Positions 8,304-18,198 of a stretch of 64,000 nt of DNA are shown piece by piece. The stretch lies in contig NZ_JABXKQ010000044.1 in NCBI RefSeq assembly GCF_017114945.1, positions 186,001 to 250,000 on the forward strand. Reading direction: 5' to 3'. Origin of the DNA: Nostoc sp. JL34. Lineage in GTDB: Bacteria > Cyanobacteriota > Cyanobacteriia > Cyanobacteriales > Nostocaceae. The notes under the pieces were generated by a model. The model did not search any database. It saw nothing but the letters and a program-made list of their open reading frames with translations, and had not been told where the DNA came from. Within the stretch, counting starts at the first letter, position 1; every line of letters starts with the position of its first letter. The position numbers and the translations under genes are program-made.

Positions 8304-9458
8304 TTACTTCGCCTGAATTGGTGTTAGGGCTACACCTTGATAATAATGTCCCAAAATTTGCAGGTGGTTCACTCCTTGCCGAGCCAGATTGTACGCCCCC
8401 CACTGACTCATGCCTAAAGCATGACCGTAGCCAAGCCCTTGCAGTACAAAACTACCATCGGCTCCCTTGGTGACAGTAAAGCGAGTACTTTTTAACTTAA
8501 GGGCTGTTCGCACATCCTCGCCCTGTAGCACCTTCGTACCCTTGTTGCCGACAATTTTCAAGACTTTAACACTGCGGAAAGGTGAGTATGTCTCTGGAAT
8601 CATATCCTTGACATTACCTACCTCAGGAAATTTAGCGCTAATTTCACTGGGCAAGAAGGTTTTCACCCAATTACACTCGCGGATGTTTTGATCGTAGTCT
8701 TGAACAGCACGGAGGTAAGGCTCCTTGCTTCCCCAAACATCTTCCACGTTTTCGGTGTGTCCCCCAGAACAAGCGTGGAAGACTGAGAGAATAATCCGGT
8801 TTTTGTAAGTTAGTACCTGCCCTAGAGTGGAATCCACTGCGGCGTAAGTAGCAGGAGATTCACTGATGACACCTTTATAAATTTGCCAACGATCTGGGGT
8901 ATTGCCTAAATCGTAAACGGGATTATTCCGTTGTCTTTCTCGTTCGTAGAGGGCATAAGTACGGGCTGCGATCGCTTGGGCTTTTAAAGCTTCTTGGGGC
9001 CAGCTAGAATCCATTTCGCCACCGAGAACGCTGTAGAGATACTCTTGGTCATCAACCCAGTTAACAGCGGTTAAGCCTTTGTCTGTGGGGACAACCAGAG
9101 TTCTGCCCCGATACCAGCGATCGCCAATATAAACGAATCCTTTACCCGTTGGCTCAATCCAAAACAAACCAGACTGCCACTTATCTAAAGCAACTCCACC
9201 AGGAACAGCTTGGGCATAATATGCACTCATCGCTGGCAACTGTCCGAGAGTCCGGCCAGTACTATCCTTGACGACCCCAGTGGTAGAACTGCCCACTTTT
9301 ACCTGATTAACGCCCCTCTCAATTGCCACGCGCAGGATTACAGACGCTTGGGCTGGGGCAACCAAAGCTATCCACAAAAGGATACTTACCCACCAATAAC
9401 GGACTTTAATCTGGGAAAATAAAGAGCCTAAGTAAAGTTGGAATTTCATGCTGATCAT
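8304..9458 (-). CDS. SpoIID/LytB-domain secreted protein
   Basis: A 384-residue protein. A positively charged start is followed by a hydrophobic segment and a possible signal-peptidase site (about residues 25-40, ending APAQAS). An N-terminal beta-rich region leads into the SpoIID core: VNWVDDQEYLYSVLGGEMDSSWPQEALKAQAIAARTYAL, then VFHACSGGHTENVEDVWG and GYGHALGMSQWGAYNLARQG. The family includes the lytic transglycosylase SpoIID, which cuts peptidoglycan glycan strands stripped of peptides. In cyanobacteria the role is unclear, presumably in the periplasm. The ATG at 9449 is an equally good start. It is separated from the polysaccharide gene behind it by 200 bases with a small AGGAGGT/ACCTCCT hairpin at 9534-9551. 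Confidence 0.85.
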   Translation of the reverse strand: MISMKFQLYLGSLFSQIKVRYWWVSILLWIALVAPAQASVILRVAIERGVNQVKVGSSTTGVVKDSTGRTLGQLPAMSAYYAQAVPGGVALDKWQSGLFWIEPTGKGFVYIGDRWYRGRTLVVPTDKGLTAVNWVDDQEYLYSVLGGEMDSSWPQEALKAQAIAARTYALYERERQRNNPVYDLGNTPDRWQIYKGVISESPATYAAVDSTLGQVLTYKNRIILSVFHACSGGHTENVEDVWGSKEPYLRAVQDYDQNIRECNWVKTFLPSEISAKFPEVGNVKDMIPETYSPFRSVKVLKIVGNKGTKVLQGEDVRTALKLKSTRFTVTKGADGSFVLQGLGYGHALGMSQWGAYNLARQGVNHLQILGHYYQGVALTPIQAK

Positions 9459-9662
9459 CTAATCACACTAGTATCTAATTGACGCTCTGAACTATGGCGT
9501 CTACTACTTTAAGATGAGACAGTTCTCCAACGCAGGAGGTTGCCACCTCCTACTAATTATGCATTTTGCTTTAGCTATCAGGTAGAAATCAGATGAAGGG
9601 GAAGGAGGCAGGGGAAGAATTCCTTTCCTCTTGCTCTTTCCAATGCCCAATGCTTCTTCAAT

Positions 9663-11882
9663 CTACGATGCCAATACCTTTTGAGAATTGCTCACTTCAT
9701 TAGCGATAATTCCAATTAAATTCAACTTACTCAAAATTTCTGTTGCTTGAGTCAGTTCAGTTCGAGTTACTTTACCCATACGCTCTACCATCACAATCCC
9801 ATTGCAAAAAGATGCCACAATTCTGGCATCAACCGTACCTAAAATAGGTGGAGCATCTATTAGTACTAGGTCATAACTTTGTTCAAACAACTCTATTAGT
9901 TCTTTCATCCGTTGAGAACTGAGCAACTTCACTGTGTCTTCTGGTTCTGGCCCAGCAGTCAAAATATCAATAGAGGGGTGAATGGGTTGGATGTAATCTT
10001 GAAAATGAGTAGTTGTCTCATCAACTAATAACAGAGATAGCCCCCAGTCATTGGATAGTTCCAGGATTTTATGCAGGCTAGGATTATGTAGGTTAGCATC
10101 AATCACTAATACCCGTCGATGCATCCGGGTAGCACTAGCTACAAGCCCTAATACTAAGGTTGTCTTCCCTTCCCCTGGTAGTGCTGAAGTAAACATCAGT
10201 GACTTGAAGGGTAAGGGATATTTTAATATTTGAATATTTTGGTAGATCATGTCCAAAGTTTCATGGACGGGCAATTTCATACTGGCTTCTATTACAGAAG
10301 AATCTGAGCTTCGCCGTCTATTCCAAGGCAGGCCCAGCCGCCGATTTTTAACACTACGCGGCGGTAGTTTTGGTACTGACCCCAGTACACGTAGATTCGT
10401 CAGTTTCTTTAAATCTCCAGCACAATAAATAGCGTCATTAAATTTTTCTAAAATCAGGGCTGCTAAGATACCTAAAATCGGCCCAATTACTGCTCCTCCA
10501 ACCAAAAGTAATAATCTGTTGTTACCCATATAAGTACCCGGAGAAGGTTCTGCCAAAACTTGCCAGTTATATCCTTCCTGAGCAATTTTCAGTCCCAATG
10601 ACTGTTGCACTTGGAGTAATTGCTCAAGGTTTTTGCGACTAGTTTCTACCTTTGGCAGCAGACGGTTATACTCTGCTATTAAACTTGGGTATTTGTTTAT
10701 CTCAGAGCGGAGTCGCTGTTCTGACTCGGCTAGATTCTTTTCATTAGCAGTTAGTCCTAAAACAGTTGTCTGTACCAAAATAAACTCATCTACTAGTGTT
10801 GGATCAACCCCTACCATTTGCCCTTTGAATAGCGGTTCTCCCTTACTGCTAGTAGTAATAGCTTTCACCTCTTGTCGTAATAACGACAGTTGACTTTGGC
10901 GTTGCTGTTTGAGTTTTTGTACCGATGGGTAATCGTCTGTATAACGCAGCCGCTCTTTAGCCAAAGCTAGTTCAGTCTTTTGAATTTCACTCAATAGTGC
11001 TTGGTAGCGGCTTGACTGATTTAAACGAGAAGAAATTAGTGTATTCTGCTGAGATGAAGACGCTATTTGTTGCTCTAGGTTATCGTAGCGAGCGTTTACA
11101 TCTTGAAGGTTAGCACGAGCGGTTTGTAGCTGTTGTTGAATATCTGCTAGAGATTCTAGCAGAATTTTACTTTGGACTTCGGGATCGAGTAATTTATGTT
11201 TTTTGCGAAACTGTTCCAAATTTTTTTCAGCTTTACTCACTTCTTTTTTGATCTCAGGTAGGCGAGTGTTTACAAAAGCCAATCCCTGATTCAGACGTTC
11301 TTTTTGTTGCTGTTTATTATAATTTTGATAGACTTTGTGTAGGGCTTGAAGTACTCTTTGTGCTTTTACTGGATCGTCATCATTGAAAGAAACTTCAAAT
11401 ACTTGATTAAAAACTTTATTAGCTCCGATGTCTCCTGCTTCTGGAGTCACTTCTAGAGGTGCTTTTCTGTTATGTTCTTTTTCACCATTGATATCTTGTA
11501 AGGTAATATCAGGATAATCAGAATGAAGCAAATCTACAGCTTTCTGAAGCAACTTAGAACTCAGCATGAGCTTCATCTGAGTAGTGGAATCAATAACTTG
11601 AGAATTGGAATCAGTAACCTGAGTATCTGCTGCAACTGGAATATTATTTGATTGTGCCCCTTCGGATAAATTGGAACTCACCAATATCTGCATATTGCTT
11701 TGGTAAGTCGGTTTAGCAATGACAGCCAAGAGGCTAGCAGCTGACATAACGACACAAGAAACCCCCAAGATCAGAAAGCGTCGGCGAAGCAAAATAGTAG
11801 ATAGTTGTCTGATGTCAACTGCGCTTTGTGCTGAAGTAGTAACCTGTTGCTCTTGATTCAGACTAGTCTTAGCCACTATCAA
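9663..11882 (-). CDS. Wzz/GumC-type exopolysaccharide protein with C-terminal P-loop (BY-kinase-like) domain
   Basis: A 739-residue protein. An N-terminal Wzz domain with a membrane segment lies at about residues 33-55, a long periplasmic coiled coil at about 190-430, and a second membrane segment at about 452-482. The cytoplasmic P-loop domain has Walker A PGEGKTT near residue 570, the A' motif RVLVIDANLHNP (Asn where bacterial tyrosine kinases usually have Asp, and LH instead of LR), and Walker B LVLIDAPP. There is no C-terminal tyrosine cluster, so autophosphorylation may be absent. Such proteins control chain length and export of surface polysaccharide. The gene is isolated, with a 566-base AT-rich upstream region. 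Confidence 0.85.
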   Translation of the reverse strand: MIVAKTSLNQEQQVTTSAQSAVDIRQLSTILLRRRFLILGVSCVVMSAASLLAVIAKPTYQSNMQILVSSNLSEGAQSNNIPVAADTQVTDSNSQVIDSTTQMKLMLSSKLLQKAVDLLHSDYPDITLQDINGEKEHNRKAPLEVTPEAGDIGANKVFNQVFEVSFNDDDPVKAQRVLQALHKVYQNYNKQQQKERLNQGLAFVNTRLPEIKKEVSKAEKNLEQFRKKHKLLDPEVQSKILLESLADIQQQLQTARANLQDVNARYDNLEQQIASSSQQNTLISSRLNQSSRYQALLSEIQKTELALAKERLRYTDDYPSVQKLKQQRQSQLSLLRQEVKAITTSSKGEPLFKGQMVGVDPTLVDEFILVQTTVLGLTANEKNLAESEQRLRSEINKYPSLIAEYNRLLPKVETSRKNLEQLLQVQQSLGLKIAQEGYNWQVLAEPSPGTYMGNNRLLLLVGGAVIGPILGILAALILEKFNDAIYCAGDLKKLTNLRVLGSVPKLPPRSVKNRRLGLPWNRRRSSDSSVIEASMKLPVHETLDMIYQNIQILKYPLPFKSLMFTSALPGEGKTTLVLGLVASATRMHRRVLVIDANLHNPSLHKILELSNDWGLSLLLVDETTTHFQDYIQPIHPSIDILTAGPEPEDTVKLLSSQRMKELIELFEQSYDLVLIDAPPILGTVDARIVASFCNGIVMVERMGKVTRTELTQATEILSKLNLIGIIANEVSNSQKVLAS

Positions 11883-12448
11883 ACTCCTCTAATATCGAAA
11901 CACTATATTTATTTGGAAGATTTATGAAAAATGTGAAATGATTTTTTTACACCTAATAGCCACGATCGCATACTTAATTTTTCTTCCAACGATGACAAGC
12001 TCACTTGGCACAATATTATGCCAACTGGCGCTTTCATGTTCATCAATTCATGCATATAAATTCTTAATCAGTGTCGGAAAAATAAATTTTTAATAAATAT
12101 TTTATTTAAGAAAGAAAAATCTTGACGAAAAATTAATTATTTTTCCTAAGTATTAAAGTAGAAAATTCTCTGATTTACGAAATTACTACATATTAAAGTT
12201 ATTTTGATAACTTATAATCTAAAAAAAACATTGAGGAAGATATTTAAACCATACTATTTGTATGTTATTGATACACTTAGTTATCCGTAAGTTGTTGGTT
12301 AACTAGTTGACTTACTCACAAAACTAAACTGCTGTCTATTTGCTGGACGTTATGATTGGGACTATTAAACTCCAAGATAGAGCCTGGTTAATTTTAGATT
12401 TTAGATTAGAAGGGTTCAATAGGAAATCTAAAATCTAAAATCCAAAAT
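11883..12448. other. Intergenic region with 17-bp inverted repeat
   Basis: An AT-rich spacer between rnz (upstream on the minus strand) and the GumC-type gene. Arms ATTTTAGATTTTAGATT at 12391-12407 and AATCTAAAATCTAAAAT at 12425-12441 form a perfect 17-bp hairpin just after the rnz stop, made of TTTTAGA heptamer repeats. It may terminate rnz. The remainder (11883-12390) must contain the promoter of the polysaccharide gene but shows no gene. Confidence 0.6.
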
Positions 12449-13408
12449 TTAAACGCCTACCTTGGTTAACTCTACTTCCCGTCGTCTGGGTACTTCATGA
12501 ATCATAAAATCGTAAGCCATATCAGTACGGGGAAAAATAGCACGAGCTTCCTTAAGGAGATCCTTCAACTCCAAGGTATTTCCGGGAGCATAGCGGGGAC
12601 TAAAATGACTCATAATTAGCCGATGTGCCCCAGCAGCTAAAGCTGTTTGTGCTGCCATTGTGGTTGTGGAATGCAATCGCTGAAAAGCCATATCTGCATC
12701 TTGATGGGCAAAGGTTGCTTCGTGAATTAATACATCTGCATCATGAGCTAATTCCACTGCACCATCACAATAAATTGTGTCTGTACAATAGGCAATTTTT
12801 CGACCAATTTCTGTGGGGCCACACAATTGAGTGCCATCAATCACCCGTCCATCAGCAAGGGTAACTGTTTCACCACGCTTGAGTTGACCATAAACCCGAC
12901 CAGGAGGAATTTGCAACGCCTTGGCTTTTTCCACATCAAAGCGTCCGGCTCGGTCTTTTTCGGCTATGCGGTAGCCGAAAGCTGGAATGCGATGATGCAA
13001 ATTACCGCAACTAACAGTGAAGTCCTCGTCTTCATAAATTACCCCTGGACGGATGGCGTGAACTTTGATCGGGTAAGAAAAGTGCGTGTGGGAGTAACGT
13101 GAGGCGGATTGAATGTAATCATTTAATCCAGGTGGGCCATAGATATCAATTCGTTCTACATTGCCAGCCAAGCCGCAAGTAGCAAGAAGTCCCATCAAGC
13201 CAAAGATGTGGTCGCCGTGCATGTGGGTGATAAAAATTCGGGAGAGTTGACTGATTTTCAGTTCACTCCGCATAATTTGATGCTGGGTGCCTTCGCCACA
13301 GTCGAATAACCACAGTTCTGCCCTTTGGGGTAATCTCAGAGCGACACTGGAAACATTGCGCGATCGCGTGGGTACACCGGAACTCGTCCCTAAGAATGTT
13401 ATCTGCAC
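12449..13408 (-). CDS. rnz: Ribonuclease Z
   Basis: A 319-residue metallo-beta-lactamase-fold protein. It begins MQITFLGTSSGVPTRSRNVSS, the usual RNase Z opening, with the zinc motif HMHGDH at residues 62-67. Later ligand motifs are visible as SCGNLHHRIPAFGYR, IAYCTDT, LIHEATF and LIMSHFSPRY. It cuts the 3' trailer from tRNA precursors, which matters here because neither tRNA in the window encodes CCA. The length is normal for the bacterial short form. It is cytoplasmic and apparently monocistronic. Confidence 0.95.
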   Translation of the reverse strand: MQITFLGTSSGVPTRSRNVSSVALRLPQRAELWLFDCGEGTQHQIMRSELKISQLSRIFITHMHGDHIFGLMGLLATCGLAGNVERIDIYGPPGLNDYIQSASRYSHTHFSYPIKVHAIRPGVIYEDEDFTVSCGNLHHRIPAFGYRIAEKDRAGRFDVEKAKALQIPPGRVYGQLKRGETVTLADGRVIDGTQLCGPTEIGRKIAYCTDTIYCDGAVELAHDADVLIHEATFAHQDADMAFQRLHSTTTMAAQTALAAGAHRLIMSHFSPRYAPGNTLELKDLLKEARAIFPRTDMAYDFMIHEVPRRREVELTKVGV

Positions 13409-13671
13409 AGTGTTCTTTAGTCTTCCTATTGCTCAATTTGCAGCTCTATTTTCTATAGTGGCACGGTTAATGAGCAAAATACTTAGGACTTAGGCAGGTC
13501 AATGAAAAAGTAGGGGGTTGGGAATTGGGCATGGGGAAGAGATAAGGGAGACAAGTTTCTTCTTTGTCCCCTTCATTTCACCCTGCCTCTTTACCAATGT
13601 CCTCTAGGCACAAAGGCATCATTGTCTGTGTTATTACTAACTTTTATAGCAGCATAAGTATACTAAAAAGC

Positions 13672-14061
13672 CTAAGTAAGTAGTTGATTCTCCCAAAAAG
13701 CCAGTTGGGTTTGAAGGGTGTTGATATGGATAGTATGGCGTTCAACTAAAGTTTTTAGTTGTCGTGCCCTTGCAGTATAAATTTGTTTATATGCTAATGC
13801 CTGACGAACCCGATCTTCGCTGGAGTTGCTCAAGGCAATTTGCATTTTTTGTTCCCAAGCGATCGCAAGAGCTTGGACTTTTTCGTAATCTTTTTGAGCA
13901 ATTTGCTTGGCTGTATTTGACTCAGCAATAGCTTCATGTAAAGTTTTAAGGTAATGACTCCAGGTGTCTACTAGCGCTTCGGCGTTTTTATCATCTGGTT
14001 GAGAAGTTTTTAAATCTGAACGTGGTTCAAATTGGGTAAACAAGTAATTTGCTTCCACCAT
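13672..14061 (-). CDS. Small coiled-coil protein, possibly PspA/IM30-related
   Basis: A 129-residue, mostly helical protein with continuous heptad-like segments (about residues 30-125). The part from EDRVRQALAYKQIYTARARQLKTLVE resembles the helical hairpin of PspA/IM30 proteins, but the protein is much shorter than that family (about 220-260 residues) and lacks the N-terminal amphipathic helix. It has no signal or membrane segment. The PspA link is an inference from pattern only. It stands alone, upstream on the minus strand of a 240-base spacer. Confidence 0.65.
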   Translation of the reverse strand: MVEANYLFTQFEPRSDLKTSQPDDKNAEALVDTWSHYLKTLHEAIAESNTAKQIAQKDYEKVQALAIAWEQKMQIALSNSSEDRVRQALAYKQIYTARARQLKTLVERHTIHINTLQTQLAFWENQLLT

Positions 14062-14177
14062 ATTTTACCCCTATGAATATTAAGTTAATTTGCTGCTGAT
14101 TTGGCTAATATTCCCAAAGAATCTAATATTTTGGAAATTATATTATTCAATATATAAAAAGCTAGCTGACAAATTCA

Positions 14178-14393
14178 TTAGTTCTTTATGACATAATAAT
14201 TACGTGGCTGAGAATAAAGTTTTAGAGGTTTATGAAGCCAGTAACTTCTGAAAAATACATATATGAGATACAAGTATTTAGCAATAAATAGATAGCAGAT
14301 TCCTTTCTCAATATGCCTGTTTATTTTCACTTTATTGGTGTATTTTTCAAGTAAAAAAGTATATTGCTTTCTGAATTCTAGATTATCGTTCAA
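14178..14393 (-). CDS. Small ORF overlapping the CHASE2 kinase stop, doubtful
   Basis: A 71-codon frame whose ATG overlaps the TGA/TAA end of the CHASE2 kinase gene by 4 bases, an arrangement usual in real operons. It is rich in Tyr, Lys, Leu and Ile with one hydrophobic stretch (about residues 31-52). Base composition is very AT-rich and I recognise no family. It may be chance in an AT-rich trailer. Confidence 0.25.
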   Translation of the reverse strand: MNDNLEFRKQYTFLLEKYTNKVKINRHIEKGICYLFIAKYLYLIYVFFRSYWLHKPLKLYSQPRNYYVIKN

Positions 14394-16279
14394 TTATTAC
14401 CAAACCTAAATTTGACTACTGGCCAAGACAATTCACAAATAGTCCCTCTAGAAGAAAGAGGTACTCGTTGAAATTTACCTTTGAGTTGCCTTGCTAAGTT
14501 TCTAAACTGTTGCGTGCCACGACCTTCTCTAGATGAGTTGATACCCAACCCATCATCTATAATGCTCAAAGTGTACCAACCTTCAGATGAAAAACAAGTG
14601 ACCTCAAGGCGGGTTACTCCTGTGGCATGTTTGCCAACATTGCACAAAGCTTCTTCTAAAAATCGGCAAAGTCCTTGCTTTTGTTCAATGCTTAAGCATC
14701 GCTCATCTATTGGCTCAAAAGTACGAATTTTAACTTTAATGGTTCTAAAGCAGGGAAAGTCTCGTGCTAGGGTATAGCTGTAAACTTGATAAAGAATTTC
14801 GTGAAGAGGGTCTTGCAAATTTAATACTAGAGTATTTCCTAAATAAAGACTACTATCTTGAGTTGGTGGTTCTCGTTGTAAAAATTCATAAATTCCCCGG
14901 AGTTCATGGTTTAATTTTTCAAGTTCTTTTTCCAGTTCTGGGAGCAATTCTTTCACTGGCAATTCGTGGCATCGAACCAGTTTCAAAACTTTAGCCAGAC
15001 TTTGTAGTGGCCCATTGTGAATTGTTTCAAATGTACGTTCGATAACATCTTGTCTAGCTTTTAGTCCCGATCGCAAAACTTTGTCACATTGATATAAAGC
15101 AGTAAGTTCTATACCATTGACAGCTAAGACAAGAATTGTTGGAATTACTGGAACCCACCAACCCCAAGTTAAGAGTAAATAAGTAGTGACTACTAAAGTA
15201 GCACTAGTAATACCAACAATTATCAGATTTGCTAAAGGAGATTTAGTCAATCGAGCGATCGCAATTCCTAAAAAACCCCAGGCAAAAATCCATAAATATT
15301 CCCATTCATCTTCCCAAGTATCTAAAAGTGGTCGCTCATCAAGCACTGCACTAACAATTTGGCTAACAGCATGTGCTTGAATTTCTCCTCCATAAATTCG
15401 CCCTTTTACAAGTTGGTTAGATGTAGTTATGAAGTCTTTACGACTAGGGTCAGTTACGCCGATAATGACAATGCGATCACGTATCCAGTCTGAATTAAAT
15501 TTGTTGCTTTTAATCTCATTCAAAGATATGGTTCTAAATCTTTCTCGTCCACTACGAAAATTGAGCAGTATTTGAACTCCGGTTGCATCGGTTCGTACAT
15601 AGCCCCCAGAGTTAGGGAAAAATCGTGGTAATACAGTATTGCCTAGCTTTATGGGAGTGCGATCGTCAATACTATTTTTTAAGCTAATTTCTTCATGAAC
15701 TAAATAAGCTTCTGCTAAACGTAGAGATAAAGATAACTTGTATCCTTGAGTTGTTGGTATTGCCAATAAGCTTCGCCTTAGTTTACCATCACCATCCGTG
15801 ATTTGATCCGCAAAACCAATTTGTTCAGAGGATAAACCTCGTGGTGCAGCAATTTGCTTAGGCAATACTTTTTCAATAGCAATTAAATTTTTGATATTTT
15901 TAAAAGCTGCAACTAGTTCCCCATTACCAGGATTAACTGCTAAATCACGATAAATATCAAGACCGATAACTCTAGGTTTACACACGTGTATTTTCCACAA
16001 CAGTGCTGCCAAATCTCTATCTGATATTGAAGAATCTATTAGATAATCTTTATGATAGTTAATATCATCTTCATCAATTTTCACAAGCACGATGCGTTCA
16101 TCTATAGGTTCTTCAGGACGCAGACGGAGAAGAGTATCAAAAGCTAGCCACTCTAAGGATTGCATTGAACCACTAAAATGAGCAATTATTACCAATCCAA
16201 TAACTACAATTCCTGGTAATGCACCTACACGCCAAATGCTAATTTCTTTTTTGATTATTTTCCAAAGTCCAGGCTGCAT
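14390..16279 (-). CDS. CHASE2-domain sensor histidine kinase
   Basis: A 629-residue protein. Residues 15-40 form a membrane anchor, and about 45-310 form an extracytoplasmic CHASE2 sensor (LEWLAFDTLLRLRPEEPIDERIVLVKIDEDD...RVIGLDIYRDL...). A cluster of membrane helices follows at about 325-400. A cytoplasmic transmitter has a His-containing dimerisation helix (VIERTFETIHNGPLQSLAKVL, about 415-435), as in the NarX/DesK-like group, and an ATPase domain with an N box (EEALCNVGKHATG) and G box (IDDGLGINSSREGRGTQQF). The response regulator gene lies 113 bases upstream on the same strand, so the two probably form a signalling pair. The ligand is unknown. Confidence 0.88.
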   Translation of the reverse strand: MQPGLWKIIKKEISIWRVGALPGIVVIGLVIIAHFSGSMQSLEWLAFDTLLRLRPEEPIDERIVLVKIDEDDINYHKDYLIDSSISDRDLAALLWKIHVCKPRVIGLDIYRDLAVNPGNGELVAAFKNIKNLIAIEKVLPKQIAAPRGLSSEQIGFADQITDGDGKLRRSLLAIPTTQGYKLSLSLRLAEAYLVHEEISLKNSIDDRTPIKLGNTVLPRFFPNSGGYVRTDATGVQILLNFRSGRERFRTISLNEIKSNKFNSDWIRDRIVIIGVTDPSRKDFITTSNQLVKGRIYGGEIQAHAVSQIVSAVLDERPLLDTWEDEWEYLWIFAWGFLGIAIARLTKSPLANLIIVGITSATLVVTTYLLLTWGWWVPVIPTILVLAVNGIELTALYQCDKVLRSGLKARQDVIERTFETIHNGPLQSLAKVLKLVRCHELPVKELLPELEKELEKLNHELRGIYEFLQREPPTQDSSLYLGNTLVLNLQDPLHEILYQVYSYTLARDFPCFRTIKVKIRTFEPIDERCLSIEQKQGLCRFLEEALCNVGKHATGVTRLEVTCFSSEGWYTLSIIDDGLGINSSREGRGTQQFRNLARQLKGKFQRVPLSSRGTICELSWPVVKFRFGNN

Positions 16280-16392
16280 AAGCTTTTCTCCTAGCCTTTA
16301 GCTATAAGTAATGAGTTAATTACGTTTAATAAATAAAAAATTAAATTCTTCTAACCAATAGTGACAGATGACCCTAAAATATTGATGATTAA

Positions 16393-17070
16393 CTAATCAA
16401 TTAAACCTTCTTCTCTAGCTCGTATTTCAGTTTGAATACGGATATTTTTACCCTCATTAGGATAAACATCTAAAGCGTCTTGTAGTTTACTCCAGTAATG
16501 ACGAACCATTCGTTCAGATATACACATTCGTTCGGCAATAGTTTTATCTTGTAATCCTTCCTCAAATGCGAGAGTTAACACTCTCAGCCATTCTGGTTTA
16601 AACTCCAATCCTGAATAAATTCCTTTGATATCTTTCGTATGCGTTAATCCCTGTAATGCCCAATCAACTCTGGTCAACATTTCTTGGGTAGAAATACTTT
16701 TATCAGCAACTGTAAAACCTCCTTTATGACTATCAATATCAGGTCTAATTCTCACTAGTGTTCTGACATGAGCCGTTTGGACAATAATATTTAAGTTGGG
16801 ATGATGTTTCATCAGAGTTCTGAGAAGTTGAACACCTGTATCAGGTCGAGCCGTCATCCCATAATCTTCCGGAATAGAAAGATCCATAACCACAAGGTCT
16901 AGCCCAAGATTAGTAACTTGATTGAGAGCATTATTAGCATTTATAGCGGTGACAATTTCAGCCCCAGGATAATGTTTTTTCAAGATGTCTACCGTTCCGC
17001 CTAAAACTGATTCATGGTCATCAATTACCAAAATATTAACCAATACATGCTCAGATATTTCTTGTTTCAT
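16393..17070 (-). CDS. NarL/LuxR-type response regulator
   Basis: A 225-residue protein. A receiver domain has acidic pocket Asp17/Asp18, phospho-acceptor Asp63 (VVMDLSIP), Thr99 and Lys124 (VADKS). A C-terminal helix-turn-helix (LQDKTIAERMCISERMVRHYWSKLQDAL, about residues 170-200) is NarL-like but divergent: the usual V-K-x-H is replaced by V-R-H-Y. It probably activates or represses a promoter when phosphorylated by the CHASE2 kinase. It lies between that kinase and a degenerate kinase-like gene, all on one strand and downstream of the peptide export genes. Confidence 0.88.
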   Translation of the reverse strand: MKQEISEHVLVNILVIDDHESVLGGTVDILKKHYPGAEIVTAINANNALNQVTNLGLDLVVMDLSIPEDYGMTARPDTGVQLLRTLMKHHPNLNIIVQTAHVRTLVRIRPDIDSHKGGFTVADKSISTQEMLTRVDWALQGLTHTKDIKGIYSGLEFKPEWLRVLTLAFEEGLQDKTIAERMCISERMVRHYWSKLQDALDVYPNEGKNIRIQTEIRAREEGLID

Positions 17071-17217
17071 AATTAGCAGCCTGCTGATTGAGTAGAAAAC
17101 TGTAAGCTTACTATTATTTATCTACAATAGCTAACTATTGGCTATCAATTTATATTAGTTCAATGATGACTATATAGAAAAATTATTAAATATATATAGA
17201 AGCAGCAAGAATAGTAA

Positions 17218-17877
17218 TTACCAATAAAAATGCCAAGAAACTTTTAGATTTCTAGTACGACTAAAGCATTTACCTGATGTTAAAAGCTTAAAACTTTCGC
17301 AAAGATAATTTAATTCTGGCAGGTTAGAATATAGAACAAAGGTAGATAAATTAGGATAAGTAATTTCTACAATTAATTGTCCTATATTTTTATGTTGTTT
17401 CAAATTGATATAAATTGATGTTGGTGCCAAAATTTCTGCTAAAGATATGGTCAACAACTCATTTAGAGCTGTTAAAACAATCAGACTGCGTTCAACTCGC
17501 TCATGTCGCCAATAGACTGGCATATCGATTTGAAAATATAACTGGTGATTGGATGTTACCCAAGGTTCTAATAAACACTCAATAGCTAGTGGAAAGCTAT
17601 CTTGAAGGGATGCTGGAAATAAGCGATCGCTTAATTGTACTAGAGAGTGATGAAAATTATCAATGTGCTTTAAGCATTCCTGAATTCTATTCCCTGATAA
17701 ATTTAGATTATCTACTGACAACAAATCTAAGTTGCGACGGATTGTAAAAGAGTCTTGTAATAAATCATCCCGAATTTTCTCTGCTTCTAAAAACAGCTTT
17801 GTTGACTGCCTAGAAGACCACCACTGCAATGCTTGTTGAATACTATGATAAGATGTCAGAAACCTAACAAGGGACAT
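17218..17877 (-). CDS. Degenerate histidine-kinase-like protein
   Basis: A 219-residue soluble protein. The first half (about residues 30-100) has a two-helix pattern like a kinase dimerisation domain (EKIRDDLLQDSFTIRRNLDLL and HIDNFHHSLVQLSDRLFPASL). The second half (about 110-215) looks like an eroded GHKL ATPase, with an N-box-like ALNELLTISLAE but no visible G boxes. No clear phospho-acceptor His in an H-box context stands out. It could be a pseudo-kinase that modulates the neighbouring two-component pair. I have seen similar genes beside such operons in Nostoc but cannot name the family. Confidence 0.6.
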   Translation of the reverse strand: MSLVRFLTSYHSIQQALQWWSSRQSTKLFLEAEKIRDDLLQDSFTIRRNLDLLSVDNLNLSGNRIQECLKHIDNFHHSLVQLSDRLFPASLQDSFPLAIECLLEPWVTSNHQLYFQIDMPVYWRHERVERSLIVLTALNELLTISLAEILAPTSIYINLKQHKNIGQLIVEITYPNLSTFVLYSNLPELNYLCESFKLLTSGKCFSRTRNLKVSWHFYW

Positions 17878-18198
17878 AACGTAGACAATTCAAAGTATAA
17901 TTTACGTACATAATTCCAGGATCACATAATCTTGTTATGTCAGCTATTTTAATAGCATCAGAAAAAAGTTATATGCAACCCACGATATATTTATGCCAAA
18001 AAAACTGCCAACGTTTATAAAATAAGTGACAAAAAGTGCCATGATGATTTCCGAAAACTTCACAGTGAATCATTAACGCATTTCATGTGAGATTTTTCGC
18101 CATTGCTAAATATAAAAAGGACAAAATTCTCTTACCTATCTATACCAGTAAAAAATGAGTTGTAGCGGGTAAACACTAGACATTACATTCATCTCTGC
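17878..18198. other. AT-rich gap between export genes and signalling genes
   Basis: 321 bases with no gene on either strand. It separates the HlyD gene from the kinase-like gene, so the signalling operon probably has its own promoter here. No clear hairpin with a T run was found. Confidence 0.4.
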
